DNA of 29,568 nucleotides from positions 1 to 29,568 of IMG/VR virus record IMGVR_UViG_3300046003_009097. The stretch is one strand, 5' to 3'. Numbering within the stretch: position 1 is the stretch's first letter; every line of letters begins with the position of its first letter. The notes beneath the pieces are model-generated. The model had not been told where the DNA came from. It worked only from the letters and a program-made list of their open reading frames with translations, and did no database searches. Position numbers and translations under genes: made by a program. This document shows, one piece after another, positions 13,540 to 21,878 of the stretch. This stretch comes from a virus.

Positions 13540-15507
13540 ATGGAAGATTACGAAGGTGCCCAAGAGATTGAACGCGCGTGGCGGGAAGGCCTGACACCGG
13601 ATCCGCTGCTGTCGGTATCAGAGTGGTCAGATCGCCACCGCATGCTGTCGAGCAAAGCGTCCGCTGAGCCTGGCCGCTGGCGCACCAGCCGCACCCCGTA
13701 TTTGAAGGCCATCATGGACTGCCTGTCGCCGACCTCAGCGGTTGAGCGGGTGGTTTTCATGAAGGCAGCGCAGTTGGGTGCGACTGAAATAGGTTCGAAC
13801 TGGATTGGCTACGTCATCCATCACGCGCCCGGTCCGATGATGGCAGTGTGGCCCACGGTGGACATGGCCAAGCGCAACTCGAAGCAGCGCATCGACCCAT
13901 TGATCGAGGAGTCAGAAGCCCTCTCGGCGCTGATCGCGCCAGCGCGTTCGCGCGACTCGGGCAACACCATCTTGGCGAAGGAGTTTCGAGGTGGTGTGCT
14001 GGTGATGACAGGGGCCAACAGTGCGGTGGGGCTTCGCTCCATGCCGGTGCGCTACCTGTTTTTGGACGAGGTGGATGGATATCCCTTGGACGTCGAGGGC
14101 GAGGGGGACGCGATTTCGCTGGCCGAGGCCCGCACTCGCACCTTTGCGCGCAGGAAGATTTTTATCGTCTCCACTCCCACGATCTCAGGCGTGAGTGCGA
14201 TTGAGCGGGAATACGAGGCGTCCGACCAGCGCCGCTACTTCGTGCCATGCCCGCACTGTGCCCACCGGCAGTGGTTGCGGTTTGAGCAGTTGCGCTGGGA
14301 CAAGGGGATGCCCGAGACCGCAGCCTACATCTGCGAGTCCTGCGATACGGCAATCGTTGAGCATCACAAGACCTGGATGCTCGAGCACGGTGAGTGGCGA
14401 TCCATGGTTGCGGAACACGGTACCAAGACCGCAGGCTTTCACCTGTCGAGCCTGTACAGCCCGGTGGGCTGGCGCAGTTGGCGCGAGATTGCTCTGGCGT
14501 GGGAGAGCGCGGTGAGCAAAAAATCTGGCTCGGCGGCGGCCATCAAGACCTTCAAGAACACCGAATTGGGCGAAACCTGGGTCGAAGAAGGCGAAGCACC
14601 CGACTGGCAGCGGCTCATTGAGCGGCGGGAAGACTACCGAATGGGGACGGTGCCCCTTGGCGGACTGCTGTTGGTCGGTGGCGCTGACGTGCAAAAGGAC
14701 CGGATCGAAGCATCGGTCTGGGCGTTCGGGCGAGGTAAGGAAGCCTGGCTGGTGGAACACCGTGTCCTGATGGGCGATACGGCTCGTGACACGGTGTGGA
14801 AGCAGTTGGCAGACATGCTGAGCGAGACCTGGACGCACGAGTCAGGTGCGTCGCTCCCTTTGGTCCGATTTGCCCTGGACACCGGTTTTGCCACCCAAGA
14901 GGCTTATGCCTTTGTGCGTTCTTGCCGCGATCCTCGGGTAATGGCCGTCAAAGGGGTGGCGCGCGGTGCTGCCTTGATTGCCACACCTACAGCAGTCGAT
15001 ATTTCTCAAGGTGGCAAAAAGCTCAGACGCGGCATCAAGGTGTTCTCGGTCACGGTGGGCATTGCCAAGCTGGAGTTCTACAACAACCTGCGCAAAACAG
15101 CCGATGTTCTGGAGGACGGAGTCACGATGGCGTACCCCGCAGGGTTCGTGCATTTGCCTAAGGTGGATGCGGAGTTTGTCCAGCAGCTGTGTGCAGAGCA
15201 GCTTGTGACCCGGCGGGATCGCAATGGCTTTGCCATCCGCGAGTGGCAAAAAATGCGTGAGCGCAACGAGGCGCTGGATTGCTATGTGTATGCCCGGGCC
15301 GCCGCGTCGGCCGCAGGTCTTGATCGTTTCGAGGAGCGTCACTGGCGCGAACTCAAACGACAACTCGGGATTGAGCTGCCACCGGATGCGCCGCCGCCGA
15401 TGCAACTATTCAACCCCTCAGAGGCCACCGACAGCGGTGGCCTTTCTGTTTCTGGTGTCAAGAAATCAGTTCGGCGCGTGATCAAAAGCCGTTGGCTGTC
15501 CTCGTGA
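13540..15507 (+). CDS. Terminase large subunit, lambda GpA-like
   Basis: This 655-residue packaging motor has an N-terminal ATPase and a C-terminal nuclease. Visible motifs: a Walker A-like KAAQLGATE at 75-83, Walker B FLDE ending Asp176-Glu177, a zinc-ribbon-like CPHC (237-240) and CESC (265-268), and nuclease acids in ADVQKDRIEA, ALDTGFATQ and LDCYVYARAAA. It cuts concatemeric phage DNA at the packaging site and pumps it into proheads through the portal. Length is close to lambda GpA (641). It follows the small subunit by 15 bases. The C-terminal 30 residues (from SEATDSGG on) are encoded across a hairpin with a T-rich tail (15423-15453) and look like an unconserved extension. Confidence 0.93.
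   Translation: MEDYEGAQEIERAWREGLTPDPLLSVSEWSDRHRMLSSKASAEPGRWRTSRTPYLKAIMDCLSPTSAVERVVFMKAAQLGATEIGSNWIGYVIHHAPGPMMAVWPTVDMAKRNSKQRIDPLIEESEALSALIAPARSRDSGNTILAKEFRGGVLVMTGANSAVGLRSMPVRYLFLDEVDGYPLDVEGEGDAISLAEARTRTFARRKIFIVSTPTISGVSAIEREYEASDQRRYFVPCPHCAHRQWLRFEQLRWDKGMPETAAYICESCDTAIVEHHKTWMLEHGEWRSMVAEHGTKTAGFHLSSLYSPVGWRSWREIALAWESAVSKKSGSAAAIKTFKNTELGETWVEEGEAPDWQRLIERREDYRMGTVPLGGLLLVGGADVQKDRIEASVWAFGRGKEAWLVEHRVLMGDTARDTVWKQLADMLSETWTHESGASLPLVRFALDTGFATQEAYAFVRSCRDPRVMAVKGVARGAALIATPTAVDISQGGKKLRRGIKVFSVTVGIAKLEFYNNLRKTADVLEDGVTMAYPAGFVHLPKVDAEFVQQLCAEQLVTRRDRNGFAIREWQKMRERNEALDCYVYARAAASAAGLDRFEERHWRELKRQLGIELPPDAPPPMQLFNPSEATDSGGLSVSGVKKSVRRVIKSRWLSS
15423..15453 (+). terminator. 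Terminator-like hairpin inside the 3' end of the terminase gene
   Basis: GGCCACCG (15423-15430) and CGGTGGCC (15435-15442) form a perfect 8-bp stem with an ACAG loop, followed by TTTCTGTTTCT. It lies 55-65 bases before the stop codon of the terminase gene, so it could attenuate transcription into the head genes. The interrupted T tract weakens the case. Confidence 0.5.
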
Positions 15508-15550
15508 GCCCTGTTGGCGCTCGTATTTTTAACGTGAAGGAGATTTTTCC

Positions 15551-16060
15551 ATGAGTTTGCAAATTCGCATCGAGTCACTGGTTCTGCGCCTGGCCACAGA
15601 ATTCAAGACAATTTACGGCCAGGTCGGTACGCTGACCAATTTATCGACCATCGATAAGACCAACCTTGTATCGGCCATCAACGAGCTGCGCACGCAGATT
15701 GCCACGGTCGCGGGCCTCACGCCAATCGACGACGCCAACCCAGCGGCGACCTCGACCACGTTCTCGGCCTCGAAGATCACAGGCCTGCTCGATGCCCTTA
15801 AAGCGGACCTGTTGGGCGGTGCAGATGCAGCCTTCGATACCTTGAAGGAACTGCAGGACGCGATCCTTACTGACCAGACCGGAGCCGCCGCACTGCTGGC
15901 GGCCGTGAACGCTCGGGTGCGCTTCGATGCTGCGCAATCGTTGACGGCCCTGGAGCAAACGCAGGCCCGCCAGAACATCGGCGCGGTTGCGGTCGATGCG
16001 ATTGGCGATCCAGAAACCGACCTCGTCATGATTTTTGAGACCGCCCTCATTGGCGTTTAA
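15551..16060 (+). CDS. Fibre-like phage structural protein (169 aa)
   Basis: The product contains motifs seen in phage tail and head fibres: NLSTIDKTNLVSAINELRTQI (the repeated AINEL element), a DAFDTLKEL-type coiled segment, and FDAAQSLTALEQTQARQNIGA, which recurs in fibre shafts. It is probably a trimeric, elongated virion protein. AAGGAG lies eight bases before ATG 15551. It sits between the large terminase and gpW, where lambda has no gene, and is followed 16 bases later by a second fibre-tip-like gene. Whether it decorates the head or the tail is unknown. Confidence 0.7.
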   Translation: MSLQIRIESLVLRLATEFKTIYGQVGTLTNLSTIDKTNLVSAINELRTQIATVAGLTPIDDANPAATSTTFSASKITGLLDALKADLLGGADAAFDTLKELQDAILTDQTGAAALLAAVNARVRFDAAQSLTALEQTQARQNIGAVAVDAIGDPETDLVMIFETALIGV

Positions 16061-16076
16061 CCTCTAGGTCCGATGG

Positions 16077-16469
16077 ATGACTCTGGCCCGCAACATCGCC
16101 GATCTCGCCACGGCCATCGGCCGTGAGATCAAGTCCCGCATCACCGCTGATCATCCGGGCGTCGCCCGCGCCTGGGTGTCCTTCGGCTCTGTTGGCAACA
16201 CCATAGTGATCCGAGCCTCCTTCAACGTTCAGAGCGTCACCCGGGTTGCAACTGGCAAGTACCGGGTGACGTTCGCGACTCCGATGTTTGATGCCGACTA
16301 CTGCTGGACAGCGTTCGCGCGCAACGCTGGGAATCAGTCGGCGCTGAAGTTTGCCGCTGCCCGCGTTACGGCTGAGGCCAAGACCGCCGACTATGTCGAG
16401 GTGATTTGCGCCACACAGGCCGGGACGCTCTCGGACACCACTGAACTCAACCTGACGGTATTTCGCTAA
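16077..16469 (+). CDS. Fibre tip-like phage structural protein (130 aa)
   Basis: From about residue 32 the sequence matches the small C-terminal domain found at the end of many phage fibres: AWVSFGSVGNTIVIRASFNVQSVTR, then GKYRVTFATPMFDADYCWT, and a closing strand TELNLTVFR. The N-terminal 30 residues form a helix that could join to the product of the preceding gene. It thus looks like the tip module of a two-gene fibre. The ATG at 16077 is the only sensible start. The location between terminase and gpW is unusual; a head fibre or a moved tail-fibre cassette are both possible. Confidence 0.7.
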   Translation: MTLARNIADLATAIGREIKSRITADHPGVARAWVSFGSVGNTIVIRASFNVQSVTRVATGKYRVTFATPMFDADYCWTAFARNAGNQSALKFAAARVTAEAKTADYVEVICATQAGTLSDTTELNLTVFR

Positions 16470-16479
16470 CTGCACACCC

Positions 16480-16701
16480 ATGGCCTACACAGAAACTCAA
16501 CTCCAAGCGCTGGAAATTGCGCTGACCAAGGGCGAGCGGCGCGTCACCTTTGGTGACAAGACCGTCGAGTACCGATCGATTGAAGAACTGCGCATGGCCA
16601 TTGGTGATGTGAAGCGGGGTCTCTTTGAGCAGGCGACTCAGACGGGTCTGTGGCCTCGCGCTCCCCGCCAGATCCGGATGACAACTTCAAAAGGAAGCTG
16701 A
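16480..16701 (+). CDS. Head-tail joining protein, gpW-like
   Basis: This 73-residue protein fits the lambda gpW family in size, sequence style (YTETQLQALEIALTKGERRVTFGDKTVEYRSIEELRMAI) and place, directly before the portal gene. gpW stabilises packaged DNA in the head and forms part of the head-tail connector. The two-helix, beta-hairpin pattern is visible: helix 4-18, hairpin RRVTFGDKTVEYRS, helix from residue 33. Its TGA shares one base with the portal ATG (TGATG), which implies coupled translation. Confidence 0.88.
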   Translation: MAYTETQLQALEIALTKGERRVTFGDKTVEYRSIEELRMAIGDVKRGLFEQATQTGLWPRAPRQIRMTTSKGS

Positions 16702-18215
16702 TGAGCTGGCTTGGCAACATTCGCCGAAAATTGTTCGGTGGTACGCCCACTTATGACGGTGTGGGCGGTGGCAGACGGGCGCTGGCCTGGTCGGTCGGTA
16801 ACCCTGGTGCGGTGGCCGCACTGCTGTACTCCCAAAACGAGCTGCGCGCCAAGAGCCGGGACCTGGTGCGTCGCAATGCCTGGGCCAATGCGGCACTGGA
16901 GTCCTACGTGGCCAACGCAGTCGGGACCGGTATCAAACCGCAGTCGATGGTCAAGGACGCAGTGGTGCGTGAATCCATCCAGAGTCTGTGGCGCGATTGG
17001 ACGGTGCAAGCGGACGCTGCAGGGTTGACTGATTTCTACGGTGTGCAGGCCTTGGCCTGTCGCTCCATGCTCGAAGGTGGCGAATCTTTGGTGCGTTTGC
17101 GCTATCGTCGCCCCGAAGATGGCCTGCCGGTGGCGCTGCAGGTCCAGGTTCTGGAAGCTGAGCATCTGCCGGTGACCATGAACACCATCGCAGAAAACGG
17201 CAATTTGATTCGCGCCGGTATTGAGTTTGACCGCTTGGGTCGGCGCGTGGCCTACCACCTCTACCGCACGCATCCAGAAGATGGGGCACTGGCACCGATG
17301 TCCAGCAGCGGCAGCATGGACACCGTACGGATCGATGCAGCAGAGATCTTGCACCTGTTTCGGCCTCTGCGCCCAGGTCAAATACGGGGTGAACCCTGGC
17401 TGGCGCGTGCGCTGGTCAAACTCAACGAGCTCGACCAGTACGACGATGCCGAGCTGGTGCGCAAGAAGACGGCGGCGATGTTCGCCGGTTTCATCACGCG
17501 CTTGGCACCTGAAGACAATTTGATGGGTGAAGGCCTCTCTGACCCCAATGGGGTGGCCCTGGCTGGACTGGAGCCGGGCACCATGCAGATCCTGGAGCCC
17601 GGTGAGGATGTGAAATTTTCTCAACCTGCCGATGTGGGCGCGTCCTATGCAGAGTTCCTGCGCATGCAGTTCCGCGCAGTAGCCGCTGCGATGGGCGTCA
17701 CCTACGAGCAACTCACCGGCGACCTGACCCAGGTCAACTACTCCTCCATCCGGGCGGGCCTCTTGGAGTTTCGCCGCCGGGTTGAAGCGGTGCAACACGG
17801 CGTGCTGGTCCACCAGTTGTGCCGACCCATTTGGCAGGCGTTCATTGATCAGGCAGTGCTTGAAGGTGCCTTGACGCTTCCCGGCTATGGTCTGAAAGCT
17901 GCACCCGCACGTCGGGAATACTTGTCCGTGAAGTGGATTCCCCAGGGTTGGCAGTGGGTGGACCCGCAGAAAGAATTCAAAGCGATGGTGACTGCCATTC
18001 GGGCCGGACTGCTGTCGCGCTCCGAGGCCATTGCGTCCTTCGGCTACGACGCTGAAGACGTTGACCGTGAGATTGCTGCGGACAACGCCCGGGCCGATGC
18101 GTTGGGTCTGGTGTTTGAGTCCGATCCCCGGCATGACCAGGTGCCAGCAGCGCCAGGTGGTCAACCAGCCGGTCAATCCGAGCCACTGCCCGAACTCCTT
18201 CCACAGGAAAACTGA
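16701..18215 (+). CDS. Portal protein, lambda GpB family
   Basis: The 504-residue product has the portal family pattern: an N-terminal region SWLGNIRRKLFGGTP, a conserved RDLVRRNAWANAALESYVANAVGTGIKPQS, the stretch LVRLRYRRPEDGLPVALQVQVLEAEHLP, and MGVTYEQLTGDLTQVNYSSIRAGLLEFRRR, which is highly typical of lambda-type portals. It forms the dodecameric ring through which DNA enters. The ATG at 16701 overlaps the gpW stop by one base and has AAGGA six bases upstream, so the longer frame from 16650 is rejected. Downstream is the S49 protease, as in lambda. Confidence 0.93.
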   Translation: MSWLGNIRRKLFGGTPTYDGVGGGRRALAWSVGNPGAVAALLYSQNELRAKSRDLVRRNAWANAALESYVANAVGTGIKPQSMVKDAVVRESIQSLWRDWTVQADAAGLTDFYGVQALACRSMLEGGESLVRLRYRRPEDGLPVALQVQVLEAEHLPVTMNTIAENGNLIRAGIEFDRLGRRVAYHLYRTHPEDGALAPMSSSGSMDTVRIDAAEILHLFRPLRPGQIRGEPWLARALVKLNELDQYDDAELVRKKTAAMFAGFITRLAPEDNLMGEGLSDPNGVALAGLEPGTMQILEPGEDVKFSQPADVGASYAEFLRMQFRAVAAAMGVTYEQLTGDLTQVNYSSIRAGLLEFRRRVEAVQHGVLVHQLCRPIWQAFIDQAVLEGALTLPGYGLKAAPARREYLSVKWIPQGWQWVDPQKEFKAMVTAIRAGLLSRSEAIASFGYDAEDVDREIAADNARADALGLVFESDPRHDQVPAAPGGQPAGQSEPLPELLPQEN

Positions 18216-18217
18216 CC

Positions 18218-19507
18218 ATGTTGTTACCGCACTTGGCGTCCCGTCTCTACGGGGCGCCGCTCTTACTTGCCCGCTCCAAACTCGAGGTCATCCTTTCGGT
18301 CTTGGGCGACCGAGTCGGCTGGCCTGAGCCCCAGGCCTCTTTTGCTGTGCCATCGCCTCGCGCTGGCGCACTGGGCTCAGCAGGCATTGCTGTGATTCCT
18401 GTTATGGGCTCCTTGGTGCGCCGCACTGCGGGGTTGGACCCTGCGTCCGGCTTTACCTCTTATGCGGAGTTGGCAAGGATGCTGGAGTCCGCACTGGCCG
18501 ACCCCAGTGTGGAAGGTATCTTGCTCGATGTGGACTCCCCCGGTGGCGAGGCCGGTGGGGTGTTTGAGCTCGGGGAAATGGTTCGAGCAGCAGACGCAGT
18601 CAAGCCGGTCTGGGCGATTGCCTCCGACTCCGCGTACTCGGCCGCGTACGCCATTGCCTGCGGTGCCTCACGTCTGACGGTGACCCGTACCGGCGGGGTG
18701 GGTTCCATTGGTGTGATCGCCATGCATGTGGACCAGTCCGCGCGCGACGCGCAGCAGGGGTACCGGTTTACGGCCATCACGGCGGGCGAACAAAAGAACG
18801 ACTTTACGCCGCACGCGCCGCTGGACGTCCAAGCCCACGCGCGCCTGCAGACGGAGGTGGACCGGCTCTACGGCATGTTTGTGGGACATGTTGCAAGCAT
18901 GCGGGGCATAGATGCCCAAGCGGTCCGGGCCACCGAGGCAGGAACGTATTTCGCTGAAGACGCTGTTGCCGCAGGACTTGCCGATGCCGTGGGAAGCCTT
19001 GACGGGGTGATCGCTGACTTTTCTGCATTTCTGTCAACGCGGCGTGCGCGCGTGCGATCGCCTCCTGCATCCAAGCACTCCATGGCCTCAGTAGCGCCAG
19101 CAGCACCTTTAACCCATTCAAACCAGGAAAAATTCCAGATGCAAAACACACCCAATCCAGCGGTTCCACAGCAGCCATCCGAGGCAGTGCCTGCCAACGA
19201 TAAACCGATTGATACCGAGGCGACCGATTCTGAAACCCAGCAGGCTGCTGTGGACACGGCAGTCGCAGCCACCCGAGCCGACGCATTGGCCATTGTTGAA
19301 ATGTGCCAACTGGCCGGTCATTCCGACCGCGCGGCTACCTACCTTTCGCAGGCCACCCCCGTTGCCCAAGTGCGACGCGCCTTGCTGGACGCGCGTGCCC
19401 AGAGCACCGAGATCACGTCGCTGATCAACCCCGACGCCAAGCCTGCACAGGCCCGCGATGAGAACAACCCGCTGATGCAAGCGGTCAAGAAACTAACCGC
19501 CAAATAA
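18218..19507 (+). CDS. Prohead protease, S49 (GpC-like), with scaffold C-terminus
   Basis: The first 275 residues are a S49 (SppA-type) peptidase: LLDVDSPGGEAGG, DSAYSAAYAIACGASRLTV with catalytic Ser141, VGSIGVIAMHVD, and AGEQKND with Lys193 as the general base. The 52-residue Ser-Lys spacing equals that of Bacillus SppA (Ser147, Lys199). Like lambda GpC it would process the prohead. From about residue 290 the protein is low-complexity and acidic, then helical, as in scaffolds; a nested start at 19139 may make this part alone. AGGA lies about nine bases before ATG 18218. The next genes, decoration protein and major capsid, keep lambda order. Confidence 0.92.
   Translation: MLLPHLASRLYGAPLLLARSKLEVILSVLGDRVGWPEPQASFAVPSPRAGALGSAGIAVIPVMGSLVRRTAGLDPASGFTSYAELARMLESALADPSVEGILLDVDSPGGEAGGVFELGEMVRAADAVKPVWAIASDSAYSAAYAIACGASRLTVTRTGGVGSIGVIAMHVDQSARDAQQGYRFTAITAGEQKNDFTPHAPLDVQAHARLQTEVDRLYGMFVGHVASMRGIDAQAVRATEAGTYFAEDAVAAGLADAVGSLDGVIADFSAFLSTRRARVRSPPASKHSMASVAPAAPLTHSNQEKFQMQNTPNPAVPQQPSEAVPANDKPIDTEATDSETQQAAVDTAVAATRADALAIVEMCQLAGHSDRAATYLSQATPVAQVRRALLDARAQSTEITSLINPDAKPAQARDENNPLMQAVKKLTAK
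19125..19128 (+). promoter_or_regulatory. Internal ribosome-binding site for nested scaffold
   Basis: AGGA at 19125-19128, in an A-rich context, lies 10 bases before in-frame ATG 19139, inside the protease gene. It would allow separate production of the C-terminal scaffold. Confidence 0.5.
19139..19507 (+). CDS. Nested scaffold protein, Nu3-like (in-frame with the protease)
   Basis: An in-frame ATG at 19139, preceded by AGGAAAAA, would give a 122-residue protein: MQNTPNPAVPQQPSEAVPAN, an acidic linker, then a helix (AAVDTAVAATRADALAIVEM) and a basic C-terminus ending NPLMQAVKKLTAK. In lambda the scaffold Nu3 is made in the same way from the C gene. The size and helical, acidic character fit a scaffold that binds capsid protein. 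This is inference by analogy: the internal start is plausible but not proven. Confidence 0.55.
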   Translation: MQNTPNPAVPQQPSEAVPANDKPIDTEATDSETQQAAVDTAVAATRADALAIVEMCQLAGHSDRAATYLSQATPVAQVRRALLDARAQSTEITSLINPDAKPAQARDENNPLMQAVKKLTAK

Positions 19508-19524
19508 CCGCAAAGGACTAAACC

Positions 19525-19914
19525 ATGACTACCAGCTATCCACCCGTCACCAAAGCCAAAAACCTCGGTGACCTCCTCAAATTTGAAGCGCCAAACCTCT
19601 ACTCGCGTGAACGCACCACTGTCGCTTCCGGTCAAAACCTGGAGCTCGGTGCTGTGGTGGGAACCATCACAGCGTCGGGAAAAACTACACGCTTTGATCC
19701 GGGCGCGACCGACGGATCCCAAGTCGCCTCTGGCGTCTTGCTCGAAGACTGCGATGCCAGCCTGATCGACCGGGATGACGCACTCGCGGTCGTGCGCCAC
19801 GCCATCGTCGCTGACAGCACCCTGGTGTGGCCCGTAGAGATCAATCCAGCAGATAAAGCCGCAGCCATCGCCTCGCTCAAAGCCATGGGCGTCCTCATTC
19901 GCCAATCGGCCTGA
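19525..19914 (+). CDS. Head decoration protein, gpD-like
   Basis: The 129-residue product fits the lambda gpD family (110 residues in lambda): an N-terminal TSYPPVTKAKNLGDLLKFEAP strand-exchange arm, then NLELGAVVGTITASGKTTRF, SGVLLEDCDAS, AVVRHAIVADS and a C-terminal helix AAAIASLKAMGVLI. gpD trimers cap the three-fold sites of the expanded capsid and hold it against DNA pressure. It lies 17 bases after the protease and 24 bases before the capsid gene, as in lambda. Confidence 0.9.
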   Translation: MTTSYPPVTKAKNLGDLLKFEAPNLYSRERTTVASGQNLELGAVVGTITASGKTTRFDPGATDGSQVASGVLLEDCDASLIDRDDALAVVRHAIVADSTLVWPVEINPADKAAAIASLKAMGVLIRQSA

Positions 19915-19938
19915 ACTCCAAAACTCCAAGGAATCGCC

Positions 19939-20949
19939 ATGAACAATCCCTTTCTCAACCCCGCGTTTTCGATGGCCAGCCTGACTTCTGCCATCAATAT
20001 CCTGCCCAATCGCTACGGGCGACTGGAGCAGTTGGGTCTTTTCCCGGTCAAGCCGGTGCGTACGCGCCAGATTGTGGTCGAGGAGTACGCAGGTCGATTG
20101 AACCTGCTGCAAACCAAGCCACCAGGCTCGCCTGGGACGGTCGGTGAGCGCGGCAAGCGCAAGCTGCGCTCGTTCATCATCCCGCACATTCCCCACGACG
20201 ATGTGGTGCTACCCGAAGAAGTCCAGGGCATCCGTGCCTTCGGGTCCGAGACCGAAATGGAGGCCGTTGCAGGCGTCATGGCGCGCCATCTGGAGACCAT
20301 GCGCAACAAGCACGCCATCACCTTGGAGCATCTGCGCATGGGTGCCTTGAAGGGGCAGATTCTGGACGCCGATGGCAGCACCATCTACGACCTGTTCAAT
20401 GAGTTTGAAATCACCCAGCAGTCCGTGAACTTTGAGATCGCCGCACCAACTTCCGGCTTTGACGTGCGTGGTGCGTGCACAGAAGTGACGGCTGCCATGG
20501 AAGAAGCCTTGAGCGGCGAGTACATGACCGGCGTCCATGTTCTGTGTTCGCAGGAGTTTTTCAAAGCCTTGACCGCCCACAAGGACGTGAAGTCGGCCTA
20601 TGCCAATTGGCAGCAGGGCATCATGCTGATCAACGACGTGCGCGCGGGGTTCACGCTTGGTGGTGTCACCTTTGAGGAATACCGTGGCAAGGCGATTGAT
20701 GCCAACGGTGCCGTGCGCCGCTTTATTGCCCCTGGTGAGGCCCATGCCTTCCCCTTGGGCACGGTGGACACCTTTGGGACCTACTTTTCTCCTGCCGACT
20801 TCAACGAAACGGTCAACACGCTGGGTCAAAGCCTGTACGCCAAGCAAGAGCCTCGCAAATTCGAGCGCGGTACCGACTTGCACACCCAGAGCAATCCGCT
20901 GCCCATGTGCCATCGCCCAGGCGTGCTGGTCAAGTTGACCATGGCGTAA
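19939..20949 (+). CDS. Major capsid protein, gpE-like
   Basis: The 336-residue protein matches the lambda E major capsid family in length and motifs: NPAFSMASLTSAINILPNRYGRL, QIVVEEYAGRLNLL, RSFIIPHIPHDDVVLPEEVQGIRAFG, KHAITLEHLRMGALKGQILD, and the final LHTQSNPLPMCHRPGVLVKL. It folds as an HK97-type shell subunit. AAGGA lies nine bases before ATG 19939. The stop TAA shares a base with the next ATG (TAATG at 20947-20951), so the connector gene is translationally coupled. Confidence 0.93.
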   Translation: MNNPFLNPAFSMASLTSAINILPNRYGRLEQLGLFPVKPVRTRQIVVEEYAGRLNLLQTKPPGSPGTVGERGKRKLRSFIIPHIPHDDVVLPEEVQGIRAFGSETEMEAVAGVMARHLETMRNKHAITLEHLRMGALKGQILDADGSTIYDLFNEFEITQQSVNFEIAAPTSGFDVRGACTEVTAAMEEALSGEYMTGVHVLCSQEFFKALTAHKDVKSAYANWQQGIMLINDVRAGFTLGGVTFEEYRGKAIDANGAVRRFIAPGEAHAFPLGTVDTFGTYFSPADFNETVNTLGQSLYAKQEPRKFERGTDLHTQSNPLPMCHRPGVLVKLTMA

Positions 20950-21233
20950 TGCTCAGCGTTGAGTTTCTCTACGCTGCCGCCGCCAATGCTGGAATGCTCA
21001 AGACGGCCTTATTCGGAACGACGGAGGTCATGGTTGACTTCCGTGCACCCGATGAGGACGTGCTCAGCGGTCTGGGCGTCAGTCGGGACTATGCCATCCG
21101 GTATCCACTGACATGGCTCCCGTCCTTGGCGGCGGGCAACACACTGGATATCTCTGGCCAGAGCTATCGCGTGCGCGAAATAACAGCGATAGGCGATGGC
21201 TCGGAGCGACGGGCATCCCTAAGCAGGCTGTAG
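20949..21233 (+). CDS. Head-tail connector, FII-like
   Basis: This 94-residue protein lies between the major capsid gene and the tail genes, the place of lambda FII, which forms the joining ring for the tail. It contains GTTEVMVDFRAPDEDVLSGLGVSR and a closing LDISGQSYRVREITAIGDGSERRASLSRL, which resemble the FII/attachment family beta barrel. The longer frame from 20907 is rejected because the ATG at 20949 overlaps the capsid stop. Sequence support is moderate and context support is good. Confidence 0.75.
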   Translation: MLSVEFLYAAAANAGMLKTALFGTTEVMVDFRAPDEDVLSGLGVSRDYAIRYPLTWLPSLAAGNTLDISGQSYRVREITAIGDGSERRASLSRL

Positions 21234-21242
21234 GTCTGAATT

Positions 21243-21878
21243 TCACGCGCCGATTTTGATCCAGCCGTTCCACAACAGCCGGTCGATAGCGTTGTTGGCT
21301 GCCTGGCGGTCAAAGCGCTCAGGATCAAAGTCCAGTCCGGCCCATTCCCGGGTCGCTTTGGTTTCCTCACCATAGGGGTCGTTCTCCAAGGACTCCAGGA
21401 AGTCCTGGTATTGACCCACACCACCGGCGTCCTCGGGTGGACAGGCCCTGGCTCCGGCTTCGACCCAGACAGTGCGGGATTGGCTGGTCTTTTCATCCAG
21501 GTGTTCGATGCTTTCTACCGTGATTCGGTGGTGCCAACTGTCGCCGAAGTCGTACAGGTAGGTGCAGGTGTCCCCGACGCCCAGCACCTGGTTGAGTCGA
21601 AATTTTTTCTCGATGTAGACGGGGTGGTCCTCATCCATGAATTCAGGGTCAGGCGTGCCGTATTTGCGCTCCCGGATTTCGAACTCGTGCAGGTGCGAGT
21701 CGGACCAGCCCATGGCGGCTTGCAAAACGTGGTGAAACGCGTCCAGTCGTGCGCGGCCATCGATGTGGATGCGCCGCCAGATGGTTGGACTTGTTTCCTC
21801 CAGTTCGACCAGGAGCGTGTAGTGGGTCGGTGACGACTGGCTATGGCGGTGTGCTTTTTTGGGTGGTGTGGTGGCCAT
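21243..21878 (-). CDS. PRiA4b ORF-3-like protein (moron-like insertion)
   Basis: The 211-residue product belongs to the plasmid pRiA4b ORF-3 family: TLLVELEETSPTIWRRIHIDGRARLDAFHHVLQAAMGWSDSHLHEF, YLYDFGDSWHHRITVE, and the closing PPEDAGGVGQYQDFLESLENDP with FDPERFD. The family is found on plasmids, mobile elements and chromosomes; its function is unknown to me. It is read against the late operon, between the FII-like connector and the tail completion gene, with only nine bases between the two stop codons. That position and orientation mark it as a moron, probably transcribed independently from the 56-bp gap at 21879-21934. It is not needed for virion assembly as far as can be told. Confidence 0.9.
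   Translation of the reverse strand: MATTPPKKAHRHSQSSPTHYTLLVELEETSPTIWRRIHIDGRARLDAFHHVLQAAMGWSDSHLHEFEIRERKYGTPDPEFMDEDHPVYIEKKFRLNQVLGVGDTCTYLYDFGDSWHHRITVESIEHLDEKTSQSRTVWVEAGARACPPEDAGGVGQYQDFLESLENDPYGEETKATREWAGLDFDPERFDRQAANNAIDRLLWNGWIKIGA

Noticed and set aside
16638-18176. 512-codon minus-strand open frame opposite the portal gene
   Set aside because: It mirrors the codon pattern of a well-recognised portal gene in GC-rich DNA, has no family likeness and no ribosome site.
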